Source: Clostridiales bacterium CCNA10 (lineage in GTDB: Bacteria > Bacillota > Clostridia > Oscillospirales > Oscillospiraceae). Taken from it: DNA of 64,000 nucleotides. The position numbers and the translations under genes are program-made. Below the pieces are notes generated by a model. It was not told the DNA's origin. It made no database searches and was given only the letters and a program-made list of their open reading frames with translations. This document shows positions 29,670 through 38,447 of this stretch, one piece after another (position 1 is the first letter of the stretch; each line of letters starts with the position of its first letter). The DNA is taken from the NCBI GenBank assembly GCA_003573975.1, contig AP018533.1, forward strand, positions 2,728,319 to 2,792,318, given 5' to 3'.

Positions 29670-30533
29670 TCAGGCCAGGCGGCGCGCACCCACGAAGCCG
29701 GTGCCGTAATAGGCGGAGTCCATATCGCTGACGATGACGCCCACCGTGGGAGTGGAGGCATGGACAAACTGGTTCCCGCCGATGTAGATGCCCACATGGG
29801 TGGCCCGCTTGCTGCTGTTGCCATTGTTGAAGAACACCAGGTCGCCGGGCTGGAGCTGGCTCTTGGAGACGGCGGTTCCGTTGTCCATCTGGGCGGAGGC
29901 CGTGCGGTTGACCGAATAGCCGAAGTGCTTACACACATAAGTCACAAAGCCGGAGCAGTCAAAGCCGCTGGGGCTGGATCCGCCGTAGACATAGGGATAG
30001 CCCACATACTGCTGGGCATACTGGGCGATCTCACTGCCCTTGCCGGAAGCAGAGGCCGCCGCCGCATCCACCTGGGCCACATAGTCGCTGCTGACATAGC
30101 CGCCCTCGATCTGGTACCAGCCGCCAGCGCCGCCGATCAGCTCCTCGATCTCCACGATGGTCCCCACAGACAGGGAATCCACCTTCTCCGCATCGGCGCT
30201 GGGGCCGGAGCGGACATTCAGGGGCCCGGCCACCACCTGGCCGTAGATCTTTTCCTCTGTGACCTTCAGGTAGTCGCCGGCCACGAAGCCGGTGATCCCG
30301 TTGCTGGAAATTTTATGCCACTTTCCGTCTCCGGTGGTGCTCAGCACATCCACCTGGGTCCCGCTGGACAGGGTGGTGAAGACCTGGGACTCAGCGCTGG
30401 CCTCCGCCCGGACATTCAGGCCGGAGTCGCTCACAACAGTGCCCACAGAGGCGGCAAAGGAAGGGGTGATCACAGCGGTGACCGCCAGGATACAGGCGGC
30501 CAGCTTCGCGGTCAGGGCTCTGGACAGGTGCAT
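29670..30533 (-). CDS. Secreted NlpC/P60 peptidoglycan endopeptidase with two SH3 domains
   Basis: A 287-residue secreted cell-wall hydrolase. A signal peptide (LAACILAVTAVITPSFAA) precedes two bacterial SH3 domains, about residues 30-90 (SGLNVRAEASAESQVF) and 96-155 (GPLNVRSGPSADAEKV). The C-terminal NlpC/P60 domain has the catalytic Cys in SGFDCSGFVTYV, His in RATHVGIYIGG and the third residue in QFVHAST. It cleaves the stem peptide of peptidoglycan, probably D-Glu to diamino acid bonds. It is a single gene with AATGGAGGAACC before the start. Confidence 0.93.
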   Translation of the reverse strand: MHLSRALTAKLAACILAVTAVITPSFAASVGTVVSDSGLNVRAEASAESQVFTTLSSGTQVDVLSTTGDGKWHKISSNGITGFVAGDYLKVTEEKIYGQVVAGPLNVRSGPSADAEKVDSLSVGTIVEIEELIGGAGGWYQIEGGYVSSDYVAQVDAAAASASGKGSEIAQYAQQYVGYPYVYGGSSPSGFDCSGFVTYVCKHFGYSVNRTASAQMDNGTAVSKSQLQPGDLVFFNNGNSSKRATHVGIYIGGNQFVHASTPTVGVIVSDMDSAYYGTGFVGARRLA

Positions 30534-30590
30534 GGTGGGGTTCCTCCATTCTCTCTTTACACAGTATCGTTTGTACAGGGATGAGGGGGC

Positions 30591-30881
30591 TTACTTACCG
30601 CTCAGCGCCCGGTCCAGCCAGACCGCAGCTACGTCCATTGCGGCGTAGAGGTTATCCTTCTCGCTTTTCTTGACCACACGGTCCCGGCTCTTCAGATCCG
30701 GGTCGGTGAGCTGAAGCTGGACGCTCACCTTGGTGGCCACCTCCAGATCGTCCACCTTCCGGGTGGCCAGCACCTGGAGCATGATGATATATTTCTCGGC
30801 CATCGTGCCGTAGTAGATCAGGTTGTCCTTCCGGCGAAGGGGGTGTCCTTTATAGGAAAGAGGGAGCTTTTCGGATGCCAT
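30591..30881 (-). CDS. Conserved hypothetical protein, 96 residues
   Basis: A 96-residue soluble protein starting at 30881 (MASEKLPLSYKGHPL), where AAGGAGG lies 6 nt upstream. It has LRRKDNLIYYGTMAEKYIIM and the later LTDPDLKSRDRVVKKSEKDNLYAAMDVA. The family is one I associate with Oscillospiraceae but cannot name, and no function is known to me. It lies upstream of the NlpC/P60 gene on the same strand. Its promoter at 30928-30956 is overlapped by three GTAAC repeats spaced exactly 11 bp. Confidence 0.75.
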   Translation of the reverse strand: MASEKLPLSYKGHPLRRKDNLIYYGTMAEKYIIMLQVLATRKVDDLEVATKVSVQLQLTDPDLKSRDRVVKKSEKDNLYAAMDVAAVWLDRALSGK

Positions 30882-30919
30882 GGAATTCCTCCTTGAGTTT
30901 TTCATGCAATTTTCATGTT

Positions 30920-30956
30920 GTAACCGAATTGTAACATATTCGTAACCAGTTGTCAA
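30920..30956 (-). promoter_or_regulatory. Promoter with three 11-bp-phased GTTAC repeats
   Basis: On the minus strand, TTGACA (30956-30951), 17 nt, TACAAT (30933-30928). GTTAC repeats (read on the minus strand) occur with 11-bp period at 30942-30946, 30931-30935 and 30920-30924, as for PhoB/OmpR-type regulators. Confidence 0.7.
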
Positions 30957-31101
30957 ACCTTTCCCGGCTCTTTTTTTCGTAAAAATTTACCCGTGATTTT
31001 GGGCACTCTGCCGGATAACCACATTTTTTCTCTGTGTTTTGTCACAGACCTGTCATTTTTTGGCGGGAGGCGGTGTTTTCCAGGAGCTATAAACGCAAAA
31101 T

Positions 31102-31132
31102 GAAGCCAGCCCTTTGAAAAAGAGCTGGCTTC
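31102..31132 (-). terminator. Hairpin after the small secreted protein gene
   Basis: GAAGCCAGC and GCTGGCTTC form a 9-bp stem 10 nt beyond the stop, with ATTTTG following on the minus strand. Confidence 0.65.
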
Positions 31133-31143
31133 CAGATTAAAAT

Positions 31144-31596
31144 TTAAGATACTTCAACGCTGATCGTTCCAGAAATATTCTTTTCCTCTGCTTTGAGGAA
31201 ACAACCCCATTCAGAATGGTTCCACAGGGTAAAGGTGGCCGGCTCATTACAGTCGATGTAACGGTACGTCGATGTTCCGGCGTTCATATCCTTGAGCATA
31301 ACATTCAGCCTTGCGTATGTAGGATCCCATGTCCCCTCAATCGTAATGTGAGATCCATCGGTGTACTCACCACGGAAATCAGGAACTTCATAGTAATAAC
31401 CACTGTCAGGAATATAGAATGAGTAGATCTCTACACGGCCGCGGGTAGTGATCTGCCGGTCAACAAGAGTAAGTTCAAGCGGTTTGATGGAAGAAGAATC
31501 GATCTCGCAGATAGGGGCCATTTCAGCGGCAAGGACTGGGACAGACAGGGAAAGCGTCATCATAACTGCGATCAGGGACGAAAGAAACTTTTTCAT
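31144..31596 (-). CDS. Small secreted protein of unknown function
   Basis: A 150-residue protein with a clear signal peptide (MKKFLSSLIAVMMTLSLSVP, cleavage near LAAEM). The mature part is beta-rich with many aromatic residues (VEIYSFYIPDSGYYYEVPDF, GTWDPTYARLNVMLKD, FTLWNHSEWGCFLKAEEKN) and two Cys. No family is recognised. It may be an exported domain of the pre-peptidase-C-terminal type, judged only from the Tyr/Trp strand pattern. The 450-nt gap upstream, toward gltX, shows no other gene. Confidence 0.75.
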   Translation of the reverse strand: MKKFLSSLIAVMMTLSLSVPVLAAEMAPICEIDSSSIKPLELTLVDRQITTRGRVEIYSFYIPDSGYYYEVPDFRGEYTDGSHITIEGTWDPTYARLNVMLKDMNAGTSTYRYIDCNEPATFTLWNHSEWGCFLKAEEKNISGTISVEVS

Positions 31597-31964
31597 GCCA
31601 TTTTAGACCTCCTTCAAATTGATATGGATCCAGCAAACGATACCTCAGAATCTGTTGATCTATCTATGTTTAGATTGGCACAACAAACAAAAAAGTCAAT
31701 ACAATTCAAAAAATAATGAAGAATCGACAGATTCACACCAGAAAAATCGTTGCCGATTCCCATTTGAATATGATCGTCACGACCGCCATCCTCTTCCGCC
31801 TTCCTTGGTGTTGATTTGAGCCGAACAAAGCAGACGGTTCGCTCCTTACCGTGTGACAGAAGTGACCGCTGGCCGGTTACCTCTTTGATCGGCTCATTTT
31901 GCAGCGCGCCCTGTTTGATGCTTCGGATCCGTCCAGGGAGCCGCCATGAACGGACTCCCACCCC

Positions 31965-31993
31965 TTGTCAAACCGGGGGAAATCCACTATAAT
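31965..31993 (+). promoter_or_regulatory. gltX promoter
   Basis: TTGTCA (31965-31970), 17 nt, TATAAT (31988-31993), 54 nt before the start. No T-box is seen. Confidence 0.8.
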
Positions 31994-32047
31994 AGTGCAT
32001 CATACCAAGAAAAACCGGCGCACAGCGCCGGGATGGAGGGAAACAGT

Positions 32048-33544
32048 ATGGCACTGGACATGACATATTTTGAGGAGATGGAAGCCAAGATCCCCAAGGG
32101 GAAGGTCCGCACCCGCTTCGCCCCCTCTCCCACCGGCTATATGCACGTGGGCAACCTGCGCACCGCCCTGTACACCTGGCTCATCGCCCGGCACAGCCAG
32201 GGCACGTTCATCCTGCGCATTGAGGACACCGACCAGACTCGCCAGGTGGAGGGCGCCACAGAGGTAATTTACCGCACCCTGGCCGAGTGCCATCTGGACC
32301 ACGACGAGGGTCCCGACGTGGGCGGCCCGGTGGCCCCCTACATCCAGACGGAGCGGCGGGATACCTATGGGAAGTACGCCCAGCTCCTGGTGGAGAAGGG
32401 ACACGCCTACTACTGCTTCTGCGAGAAGGCGGAGTCGGAGGAGGACTCCGGTGAATTTGACCGGGCGGAGGACCCCTGCCGCGCCCTGAGCCCCGCTGAG
32501 GCCCAGGCCCGGGTGGACGCCGGCGAGCCCTATGTCATCCGCCAAAAGATCCCCGCCGGGGGCTCCACCACCTTCCACGACGCCATTTTCGGCGACATCA
32601 CCGTGGAGAACAAAACCCTGGATGACCAGGTGCTCATCAAGCGGGACGGCCTGCCCACCTACAATTTCGCCAACGTGATCGATGACCACCTCATGGGCAT
32701 CACCCATGTGGTCCGGGGCAGCGAGTACCTGTCCTCCGCCCCCAAGTACGACCTGCTGTACCAGGCCTTCGGCTGGGAGGTGCCCACCTACGTCCACTGC
32801 TCCCCCGTCATGCGGGACGCCCAGCACAAGATGTCCAAGCGCCACGGCGACCCCTCCTATGAGGACTTGAAGGCCCAAGGCTTCCTCACCGACGCCATCC
32901 TGAACTATGTGGCCCTGCTGGGCTGGTCCCCCAAGGGCGACCTGGCGGAGCAGGAGATCTTCACCCTGGACCAGCTGGTGGACACCTTTGAGCTCTCCGG
33001 CGTGTCCAAGTCCCCCGCTATCTTCGACATTGAGAAGCTCACCCACTTCAACGCCCTCTACCTGCGCGCTATGGCTCCGGAGGAGTTTGCAAAGGTGGCT
33101 GAGCCCTATATCCGTCAGACGGTGAAGGACCCCAAGCTGGACGCGGCCAAGATCGCCGGCCTGCTCCAGGCCCGGTGCGAGAAGCTCACCGACATCCCAG
33201 AGAAGGTGGACTTTTTCGACGCCCTGCCTGACTACGATGTAAACCTGTTCGCCAACAAGAAGTCCAAGTCCACCCTGGACTCCTCCCGGGAGATGCTCTC
33301 CGCCGCCATCGGGATGCTGGCCAATCTGCCCAGCTGGAGCGAGGCCATGATCCACGACAGCCTGGTGGGGCTGGCTGAGGGCCTGGGCGTGAAAAACGCC
33401 CTGCTCATGTGGCCGGTACGCATCGCCGCCGCCGGAAAGTCGGTCACCCCCGGCGGAGCCGTGGAGATCTGCCACATCCTGGGCCGTGAGGAGACTGTCC
33501 GCCGCCTGAAGCTGGGCCTCGACAAACTCTCTTCCTTTTCTTGA
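32048..33544 (+). CDS. gltX: Glutamate--tRNA ligase
   Basis: A 498-residue class I aminoacyl-tRNA synthetase charging tRNA-Glu. The HIGH-type motif is FAPSPTGYMHVGNLRTALY near residue 25, with EDTDQTR in the active site. The KMSKS motif is HKMSKRHGD near residue 260, and the rest is the helical anticodon-binding domain. The usual zinc-binding insert is represented by YYCFCEKAES. The start MALDMTYFEEM has GGAGGG about 9 nt upstream. It is a single gene. A tRNA-Glu(CUC) gene lies in the rRNA operon of this window. Confidence 0.95.
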   Translation: MALDMTYFEEMEAKIPKGKVRTRFAPSPTGYMHVGNLRTALYTWLIARHSQGTFILRIEDTDQTRQVEGATEVIYRTLAECHLDHDEGPDVGGPVAPYIQTERRDTYGKYAQLLVEKGHAYYCFCEKAESEEDSGEFDRAEDPCRALSPAEAQARVDAGEPYVIRQKIPAGGSTTFHDAIFGDITVENKTLDDQVLIKRDGLPTYNFANVIDDHLMGITHVVRGSEYLSSAPKYDLLYQAFGWEVPTYVHCSPVMRDAQHKMSKRHGDPSYEDLKAQGFLTDAILNYVALLGWSPKGDLAEQEIFTLDQLVDTFELSGVSKSPAIFDIEKLTHFNALYLRAMAPEEFAKVAEPYIRQTVKDPKLDAAKIAGLLQARCEKLTDIPEKVDFFDALPDYDVNLFANKKSKSTLDSSREMLSAAIGMLANLPSWSEAMIHDSLVGLAEGLGVKNALLMWPVRIAAAGKSVTPGGAVEICHILGREETVRRLKLGLDKLSSFS

Positions 33545-33568
33545 AAGAAAAGGAAGCAAAAGAACTTT
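33531..33568. repeat. Hairpin repeat family, copy A
   Basis: CTTCCTTTTCTT / GAAAGAAAAGGAAG stem with the tail CAAAAGAACTTTG, overlapping the end of gltX. It is one of four related copies in the window, the others at 35555, 59582 and 60051. Confidence 0.7.
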
Positions 33569-33705
33569 GTGCGAAACTGCGTTTCGCCTCTGACTCCTAG
33601 GTGAGGCATATTTGGATTGGAAGTCTATGCGGCTCCGGGATACCCCGTTTTTTCTCCGCCGCCGCCCCGGATGTGGAAACATTCACTCTCTAAAAAATAA
33701 AAGCG

Positions 33706-33740
33706 AACCGCGCCGGCAGATGCCGGCGCGGTTTCTTTCT
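33706..33740. terminator. Terminator between gltX and the ACT protein gene
   Basis: AACCGCGCCGGCA and TGCCGGCGCGGTT form a perfect 13-bp stem with a 2-nt loop and a TTTCTTTCT tail on the plus strand. Confidence 0.85.
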
Positions 33741-33775
33741 GTTTACGGGTCTTGCAGAGGAACTCAGCAGTCCCC

Positions 33776-34210
33776 TTACAGGGCTTCGACCTCCTCCTGC
33801 TCCAGGGTGCGGATGCCCCGGGCGGCCAGGGCGGCCTCCGCCGCACTCTCGTCCGCCACACGGAAGATCATGTAGGCCCGGTCCACATCGTGCCCCCCTA
33901 GGAAGGCGTACATATACTCCACATTCACCCGGGCGTCGGTGAGGACCTGGAGGACCTTGTTCAGCCCGCCGGGCACATCGGGGATGGCCACCCCCACCAC
34001 GGGGGTCAGGCTGTGGACATAGCTTGCGTCTTTCAGCACCGTGGTGGCCTGGTACAGGTTGTCCACAATGATCCGCACGATGCCGAACTCACTTGTTTCG
34101 GCCAGGGAGAGGGCCCGCAGGTCCACCCCGTTCTGGGCCAGCACCCCGGTCAGCCCGTACAGGGCCCCCGGCTTATTCTCCACAAAAACGGAGATCTGCT
34201 TGATGCTCAT
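33776..34210 (-). CDS. ACT-domain protein linked to phenylacetate-CoA ligase
   Basis: A 144-residue protein of two ACT domains, about residues 3-70 (IKQISVFVENKPGALYGLTG) and 72-140 (IPDVPGGLNKVLQVLTDARV). ACT domains bind amino acids or related acids and give allosteric control. This tandem form usually sits next to paaK-like ligases and iorAB in anaerobes, as here. It follows the ligase gene by 12 nt and may sense an aromatic or branched-chain ligand (inference). Confidence 0.9.
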   Translation of the reverse strand: MSIKQISVFVENKPGALYGLTGVLAQNGVDLRALSLAETSEFGIVRIIVDNLYQATTVLKDASYVHSLTPVVGVAIPDVPGGLNKVLQVLTDARVNVEYMYAFLGGHDVDRAYMIFRVADESAAEAALAARGIRTLEQEEVEAL

Positions 34211-34222
34211 GGTTTACCCTCC

Positions 34223-35524
34223 TTAAATCTTGCGCTTGTCGATGACGCGCACCGCCTTGCCCTCACTGCGGACAATGGACTTGGGCGCCACCAGAGTGAC
34301 CTTTGCCGCCAGACCCAGCATGGAACGCAGGCCGGCCACCAGCTCCTTCTGCCGGCGGTCGATCTCGCCCAGGTTGTCGGTGAACATCTCGGGGGTCATC
34401 TCCACCTGGACGTCCAGGGTGTCGGTGGACTTCACCCGGTCCACAATGATCTGATAGTTGGCGGGATAGCCGTGGTTGAGCAGCACCGTCTCGATCTGAG
34501 AGGGGAACACGTTGACCCCCCGGATGATGAGCATATCGTCGGAGCGGCCCATGGGCTTGCACATCTTCACATGGGTGCGGCCGCAGGAGCACTTCTCCCG
34601 GGTGAGCATACAGATGTCCCGGGTGCGGTAGCGCAGCAGAGGGAATGCCTCCTTGGTGATGGAGGTGAACACCAGCTCACCCTTGCTGCCCTCGGGCAGC
34701 ACCTCGCCGGTGTCCGGGTCGATGATCTCGGCGATGAAATGGTCCTCATTGATGTGCATTCCGGACTGGGCGGAGCACTCGAAGGCCACGCCGGGACCGG
34801 ACAGCTCCGTCAGGCCATATATATCGTAGGCTTTGATCCCCAGCGTATTCTGGATGTCCTGGCGCATCTCCTCGCTCCAGGCCTCCGCCCCGAAAATGCC
34901 CGCCTTCAGGGGGATCTGATCCGGGGTCATGCCCATCTCCTTCATGGACTCGCCCAGGTAGGCGGCATAGGAGGGGGTGCAGCACAGGATGGTGGCGTTC
35001 AGGTCCTTGATGAACATGATCTGCCGCTCTGTATTGCCCGAGGAAGCCGGGATGGTCAGGCAGCCCGCCTTATGGCTTCCACCGTGGAGTCCGGCGCCGC
35101 CTGTGAACAGGCCGTAGCCATAGGACACCTGGCACACATCCTCATTGGTGGCGCCGGCCGCAACCAGGGCCCGGGCGCAGCAGTCCTCCCACAGGTCAAC
35201 GTCGTGCTGGGTGTAAAAGGCCACCACCCGCTTGCCGGTGGTGCCTGAAGTCGAGTGGATGCGCACACAGTCCTTCAGCGGCCGTGCCAGCAGGCCGTAG
35301 GGATAGGCCTCCCGCAGGTCGGCCTTGGTGACAAAGGGCAGCTTGTGCAGGTCGGCCACGCCCTGGATATCATCAGGGGTCAGCCCCTTCTCCTCCATCT
35401 TTTTGCGGTAGTAGGACACGTTGTCCCACACATTGCGCACCTGCTTCATCAGGCGCTCGTCCTGCCAGGCGCGGAGCTGCTCCTGGCTGGCACATTCAAT
35501 CTCAGGCTGATAATAACGTTCCAT
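34223..35524 (-). CDS. Phenylacetate--CoA ligase family protein
   Basis: A 433-residue AMP-forming ligase of the PaaK family, starting at MERYYQPEIE. Visible motifs are the ATP-binding HSTSGTTGKRVVAFYT, YGLTELSGPGVAFEC, RTRDICMLTREKC and the hinge region DMLIIRGVNVFPSQIE. It would activate phenylacetate or another aryl acid to its CoA thioester, with AMP and pyrophosphate released. In gut anaerobes it is often paired with indolepyruvate ferredoxin oxidoreductase, as here, where it may run with it in aryl-acid metabolism. The true acid is not known. Confidence 0.9.
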   Translation of the reverse strand: MERYYQPEIECASQEQLRAWQDERLMKQVRNVWDNVSYYRKKMEEKGLTPDDIQGVADLHKLPFVTKADLREAYPYGLLARPLKDCVRIHSTSGTTGKRVVAFYTQHDVDLWEDCCARALVAAGATNEDVCQVSYGYGLFTGGAGLHGGSHKAGCLTIPASSGNTERQIMFIKDLNATILCCTPSYAAYLGESMKEMGMTPDQIPLKAGIFGAEAWSEEMRQDIQNTLGIKAYDIYGLTELSGPGVAFECSAQSGMHINEDHFIAEIIDPDTGEVLPEGSKGELVFTSITKEAFPLLRYRTRDICMLTREKCSCGRTHVKMCKPMGRSDDMLIIRGVNVFPSQIETVLLNHGYPANYQIIVDRVKSTDTLDVQVEMTPEMFTDNLGEIDRRQKELVAGLRSMLGLAAKVTLVAPKSIVRSEGKAVRVIDKRKI

Positions 35525-35554
35525 GGGGATCATCTCTCTTCGATTTTAGAATCC

Positions 35555-35593
35555 ATCCTTTTTCTTGCAAGAAAAAGGATCAAAAAGAACTCA
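35555..35593. repeat. Hairpin repeat family, copy B
   Basis: ATCCTTTTTCTTG / CAAGAAAAAGGAT is a perfect palindrome with the tail CAAAAAGAACTCA, in the gap between crcB and the ligase gene. Confidence 0.7.
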
Positions 35594-35662
35594 GTTCCAT
35601 TCGTCCACAGGGGAATTACCGCCGGGTCCCGGAACACCCGGAAGCCCGAAAGGCTCATAACG

Positions 35663-36022
35663 TCACAGCCGGCTTAGCCTCTGTCCCAGGGCCGCCCCCA
35701 GCAGGCACAGCGCCATACTCAGGAGCATATAGCTCCCGCCCAGCAGCCACTTCCCCCGCTCCAGCAGGGTCAGGCTCTCCAGGGAAAAGGTGGAAAAGGT
35801 GGTGAAGCCGCCGCACACGCCGGTTTTCCAAAAGAGGGCGGCGGACGGGTTCAGCCGCCCGCGGCCTGCCAGTCCGGCGATGAAGCCGATGAGCACCGAC
35901 CCCAGCAGATTGGTCAGCAGGGTCAGCAACGGGAACTCCCCCCGCCAGGGCAGCAGGCTCAGCCCATATCGGCCCATGGCCCCCAGGGCCCCGCCCGTCC
36001 CCACCAGCAGTACGCTTCCCAT
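35663..36022 (-). CDS. crcB: Fluoride exporter CrcB/Fluc
   Basis: A 119-residue membrane protein of four segments. Family motifs are VGTGGALGAMGRYGLS, LLTNLLGSVLIGFIAGL with the conserved Asn, and GVCGGFTTFSTFSLE with the Phe box. It works as a dual-topology dimer that lets F- out of the cell. A single copy is enough for an antiparallel homodimer. No fluoride riboswitch is seen upstream; a tandem repeat separates it from iorB. Its place inside an aryl-acid operon seems incidental. Confidence 0.93.
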   Translation of the reverse strand: MGSVLLVGTGGALGAMGRYGLSLLPWRGEFPLLTLLTNLLGSVLIGFIAGLAGRGRLNPSAALFWKTGVCGGFTTFSTFSLESLTLLERGKWLLGGSYMLLSMALCLLGAALGQRLSRL

Positions 36023-36032
36023 CTCCGCCCTC

Positions 36033-36065
36033 CAATTCCTAATTCCTAACTCCTAATTCCTAATT
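36033..36065. repeat. AATTCCTA tandem repeat
   Basis: About four units of an 8-nt repeat (AATTCCTA, one with CTCC) fill the gap between iorB and crcB. Confidence 0.85.
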
Positions 36066-36068
36066 GAC

Positions 36069-36641
36069 TCAAGCGTTTTTGCCCAGCTGGAAGGCCCGCT
36101 TGTTCAGTTCCAGGAATTTTGCAGGGACGCAGGCCTCCAGGGACTTCATCCACGCCTCCTCCGGCAGGTCAAAGTAATGGGACAGCCGCCCCATCAGCAC
36201 CAGGTTCACCGCCTTGGAGGAGCCCGCCTCCTCGGCCAGCTTCAGGCAGTCCAGGGCGTCCACCCTGGCCCCGGCGGCCTTCATCTTCTCCACCAGGTTT
36301 TCCGGATATTGAGCCGCCCCGGTGATGACCGGCATGGGGTCGATCTGCTGGGTGTTGGTGACGATCTGCCCGTCGGGCTTTAAGTAGCTCAGCCAGCGGG
36401 CGGCCTCCAGCACCTCGAAGGAGACGATGAAGTCCGCCTCTCCCTGGTCGATGACCGGGGAACACACCTTATCCCCATAGCGGACATAGGTGACCACGCT
36501 GCCGCCCCGCTGGGACATCCCGTGGACCTCGGACACCTTCACGTCATAGCCCTGCTCCATCAGCAGATGGCCCAGCAGCTTGCTGGCCAGCAGGGAGCCC
36601 TGTCCGCCCACGCCCACGATCATAATATTTTTCGTTTCCAT
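36069..36641 (-). CDS. iorB: Indolepyruvate:ferredoxin oxidoreductase, beta subunit
   Basis: A 190-residue gamma-type domain protein of the 2-oxoacid:ferredoxin oxidoreductases. It begins NIMIVGVGGQGSLLASKLLG, with VSEVHGMSQRGGSVVTYVRYG next, both diagnostic for IorB. It completes the enzyme with IorA, encoded 3 nt upstream. The complex oxidizes aryl pyruvates, such as indolepyruvate and phenylpyruvate, to aryl-acetyl-CoA with reduced ferredoxin and CO2. Confidence 0.94.
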   Translation of the reverse strand: METKNIMIVGVGGQGSLLASKLLGHLLMEQGYDVKVSEVHGMSQRGGSVVTYVRYGDKVCSPVIDQGEADFIVSFEVLEAARWLSYLKPDGQIVTNTQQIDPMPVITGAAQYPENLVEKMKAAGARVDALDCLKLAEEAGSSKAVNLVLMGRLSHYFDLPEEAWMKSLEACVPAKFLELNKRAFQLGKNA

Positions 36642-36644
36642 CTC

Positions 36645-38390
36645 TCAGCCCTCCTTGCCGGTGCTCTCAAAGGCGCCCACCGGACACAGCTGCTGGCACA
36701 CGCCGCAGCCCACGCACTGGGTGAAGTCCACATGGGCCTTTCCCTCCTTCATGGAGATGGCGGGACAGCCGATCTTCATGCAGCTCTTGCAGCCGATGCA
36801 CTTGTCCGTGTTCACCTTCAGCGGGGCCTTGTGCTTGACGTATTTCAGCAGGGCGCAGGGCCGACGGCTGATGATGACAGAGGGCTCGTCAGCGGCCAGC
36901 TCCTCCTTCACCGCCCGGTCGGTCTCCTTCAGGTCATAGGGGTCCACCACCCGGACACGGCGGAAGCCCATGGCCCGGCACAGGGCCTCCAGGTCGATCT
37001 TTCCGGCGGGGTCGCCCTTGATGTTGAATCCGGTGGTGGGATTCTGCTGGTGGCCGGTCATGCCAGTGATGGAGTTGTCCAGGATAATGACAGTGGAGTT
37101 GGACTGGTTGTAGGCGATGTTGGCCAGACCGGTCATGCCGGAGTGCATAAAGGTGGAGTCGCCGATGACGGCCACCGTCTTGTGCTCGCTCTCCCCGCCC
37201 CGGGCCTTGTTGAAGCCGTGGATGGCGGAGATGGAGCCGCCCATGCACAGGGTCATGTCCATAGCGGACAGGGGGGCCACCGCGCCCAGGGTGTAGCAGC
37301 CGATGTCGCCCAGCACCGTACACTTATTTTTATTCAGGGTGTAGAACAGTCCCCGGTGGGGGCAGCCGGCGCACATGACCGGGGGCCGGGGCGGGATCTG
37401 GTCGTCCAGCTTTCTCCCCGCGTGGACCGGCAGGCCCAGCTTCTCCGCCACCAGGTTCTGGGAGAACTCATCGATGCAGGGGAACACGTCCTTGCCTGCC
37501 AGGGCCAGCCCCATCGCCCGGCAGTGGGCCTCGATGAAGCCGTCCAGCTCCTCCACCACGGTGAGCAGATCCACCGAGGCGGCAAAATCCCGGATCAGCC
37601 CCTCTGGCAGGGGCCAGGCCATGCCCAGCTTCAGAACGGGGAAGCGGTCGCCGCAGACCTCCTTCACATACTGATAGCTGGTGGACGAGGTGATGATGCC
37701 GATCTTGTGGTCAGCGCCCTCCTCCACCCGGTTGACCGGGGCGGTCTCCGCCCACTGGGCCAGCTTCCGGGTGCGCTCCTCCACCACCGGGTGGCGGCGC
37801 TTGGCGTTGCCTGGCATCATCACATACTTGGCGATGTTCTTCTCATAGGGGATCATTTCCCGCTCCGCCCGCTCCGTCGTGTCCACGATGGACTGGGAGT
37901 GGGCCACCCGGGTGCACATCTTCAGCAGCACCGGGGTGTCGAACTGCTCGGACAGCTCATAGGCCAGCTTGGCGAAGGCCAGGGCCTCGGCGGAGTCGGA
38001 GGGCTCCAGCATGGGTACCTTGGCCGCCCGGGCGTAGTGGCGGGAGTCCTGCTCGTTCTGAGAGGAGTGCATCCCTGCGTCGTCGGCCACACCGATGACC
38101 ATGCCGCCGTTCACCCCGGTGTAGCTCATGGTGAACAGGGGGTCGGCGGCCACGTTCAGACCAACGTGCTTCATCCCGCAGAAGGACCGCTTCCCCGCCA
38201 GGCTGGCCCCGAAGGCCACCTCCATGGCCACCTTCTCGTTGGGGGCCCACTCGCAGTAGATCTCGTCGTACTTGGCGCACTCCTCGGTGATCTCAGTGCT
38301 GGGAGTGCCGGGGTAGCTGGAGACCACACCGCACCCCGCCTCATAAAGTCCACGGGCAACGGCCGCGTTGCCCAGCATCAGCTGCTTCAT
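36645..38390 (-). CDS. iorA: Indolepyruvate:ferredoxin oxidoreductase, alpha subunit
   Basis: A 581-residue subunit with thiamine diphosphate domains and a C-terminal ferredoxin domain. The start is MKQLMLGNAAVARGLYEAG, with SSYPGTPSTEITE after it. The TPP-binding part includes GDIGCYTLGAVAPLSAMDM and GDSTFMHSGMTGL. The last 50 residues hold two 4Fe-4S motifs, CIGCKSCMKIGCP and CVGCGVCQQLCP. It is the catalytic subunit for aryl pyruvate oxidation. It follows a TrpR-like regulator gene by 57 nt and precedes iorB by 3 nt. Confidence 0.95.
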   Translation of the reverse strand: MKQLMLGNAAVARGLYEAGCGVVSSYPGTPSTEITEECAKYDEIYCEWAPNEKVAMEVAFGASLAGKRSFCGMKHVGLNVAADPLFTMSYTGVNGGMVIGVADDAGMHSSQNEQDSRHYARAAKVPMLEPSDSAEALAFAKLAYELSEQFDTPVLLKMCTRVAHSQSIVDTTERAEREMIPYEKNIAKYVMMPGNAKRRHPVVEERTRKLAQWAETAPVNRVEEGADHKIGIITSSTSYQYVKEVCGDRFPVLKLGMAWPLPEGLIRDFAASVDLLTVVEELDGFIEAHCRAMGLALAGKDVFPCIDEFSQNLVAEKLGLPVHAGRKLDDQIPPRPPVMCAGCPHRGLFYTLNKNKCTVLGDIGCYTLGAVAPLSAMDMTLCMGGSISAIHGFNKARGGESEHKTVAVIGDSTFMHSGMTGLANIAYNQSNSTVIILDNSITGMTGHQQNPTTGFNIKGDPAGKIDLEALCRAMGFRRVRVVDPYDLKETDRAVKEELAADEPSVIISRRPCALLKYVKHKAPLKVNTDKCIGCKSCMKIGCPAISMKEGKAHVDFTQCVGCGVCQQLCPVGAFESTGKEG

Positions 38391-38447
38391 TCTTTTTCCC
38401 TGCTTTCCTGCAAAATGCAAAACTTGATCCCATATCCCGGATCCGGG

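Noticed and set aside
31614..31961. A 115-codon minus-strand frame upstream of gltX
   Set aside because: No ribosome binding site and no protein-like pattern; the stretch is better left as non-coding.
35663..36066. Fluoride riboswitch before crcB
   Set aside because: The gap holds only the AATTCCTA repeat and a ribosome binding site; no crcB-motif pseudoknot is seen.
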